DNA from: DSBG01 sp049975365
GTDB taxonomy: Bacteria > Desulfobacterota > Desulfomonilia > UBA1062
Reading direction: 5' to 3'
Assembly: GCA_049975365.1 (NCBI GenBank)
Contig: JBNGDS010000118.1
Coordinates: 1 to 5,661 of the forward strand
Length of the DNA stretch: 5,661 nt
Shown here: one piece after another, positions 5,268 through 5,661 of the stretch
Numbering within the stretch: position 1 is the stretch's first letter
Layout: every line of letters begins with the position of its first letter
Translations under genes and position numbers: made by a program
Notes under the pieces: generated by a model
Databases searched by the model: none
What the model saw: only the letters and a program-made list of their open reading frames with translations
What the model was told of the DNA's origin: nothing

Positions 5268-5661
5268 ATGGTGAGAGGAATGGATACGATTGATCTGACC
5301 CGTGCTCTCGTTTCTTTCCAGACGATCAACCCACCAGGCAATGAACGGGAATGTGCCGTCTATATCGCCCGGATACTTGAAGAAGCAGGATTCCGTGTCA
5401 ATCTCGTTGACTTTGATCAGGCGAGAACGAGTCTCATTGCAGATATTGGTGCACAGCATACACCCCCGATCTGCTTCACAGGGCACATCGATACCGTACC
5501 GCTGGGCGCGGTGCAGTGGAGCCGGAATCCCTTCGGGGGAGAGATCGATGGCGACAGAATATACGGGAGGGGATCGAGTGATATGAAAGGCGGACTTGCC
5601 GCCATGATTGTTTCTGCACTGACGCTTGCTCACAGATACCCGGGAAAGGTTGCCCTGAAAC
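5268..5661 (+). CDS. M20-family metallopeptidase/deacylase (ArgE/DapE type), N-terminal part
   Basis: The first 131 codons of a gene that runs off the window end. ATG 5268 follows AGGAGG (5254-5259) with an 8-nt gap; the codon after it is GTG, but the ribosome binding site favours the ATG. Two hallmark motifs are visible. GHIDTVP (residues 72-78) gives zinc ligand H73 and catalytic-site D75. GRGSSDMKGG (100-109) gives the zinc-bridging D105. The preceding PFGGEIDGDRIYG stretch is also typical. The family includes acetylornithine deacetylase, succinyl-diaminopimelate desuccinylase, carboxypeptidases and N-acyl-amino-acid hydrolases, and the N-terminus cannot separate them. The catalytic Glu and later ligands lie outside the window. 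It may belong to the same transcript, since no terminator follows the stress-protein gene, but a link to the CoA pathway is not evident. Confidence 0.88.
   Translation, partial: MVRGMDTIDLTRALVSFQTINPPGNERECAVYIARILEEAGFRVNLVDFDQARTSLIADIGAQHTPPICFTGHIDTVPLGAVQWSRNPFGGEIDGDRIYGRGSSDMKGGLAAMIVSALTLAHRYPGKVALK

Noticed and set aside
5088..5633. 181-codon minus-strand frame across the end of the usp gene and the start of the M20 gene
   Set aside because: It crosses two well-supported plus-strand genes and carries no motifs of its own.

Overview
The window carries seven genes, all on the + strand, in one closely spaced run. The first (acyl-CoA transferase) and last (M20 metallopeptidase) are cut by the window edges. 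The gene content is a CoA-thioester toolkit: a family III CoA-transferase, an NADP-type short-chain dehydrogenase, an oxygen-sensitive FAD/[4Fe-4S] dehydratase-like enzyme, and a thiolase. A cysteine-rich C_GCAxxG_C_C protein and a universal stress protein follow. This mix, the moderate GC content and the strong purine-rich ribosome binding sites suggest a strictly anaerobic bacterium. A sulfate-reducing or syntrophic deltaproteobacterial lineage is my best guess, but this is inference; no marker gene is present.

Layout: 1-203, C-terminal end of the CoA-transferase. 279-1058, SDR oxidoreductase with a GTG start. 1135-2646, 4-hydroxybutyryl-CoA dehydratase/HpaB-family flavoprotein with all four expected Fe-S ligands. 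2647-2911, the longest gap (265 bp), with a perfect 13-bp inverted repeat and a G-free C-rich tract. 2912-4117, acetyl-CoA acetyltransferase-type thiolase. 4159-4674, C_GCAxxG_C_C protein. 4767-5204, UspA-type ATP-binding protein. 5268 to the window end, M20 peptidase/deacylase N-terminus.

Working together (inference): the transferase would activate a carboxylic acid to its CoA ester. The radical flavoprotein would dehydrate or isomerise it. The SDR would oxidise or reduce a 3-hydroxy/3-oxoacyl-CoA, and the thiolase would cleave the 3-oxoacyl-CoA to acetyl-CoA. This resembles 4-hydroxybutyrate-to-acetyl-CoA fermentation, but no enoyl-CoA hydratase is present in the window. The dehydratase also differs from the Clostridium aminobutyricum enzyme at several positions I recall as catalytically important, so the substrate may be different. 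That enzyme and its unusual setting are the main reason to look again at this region. I see no RNA genes, CRISPR arrays, insertion sequences or phage genes.
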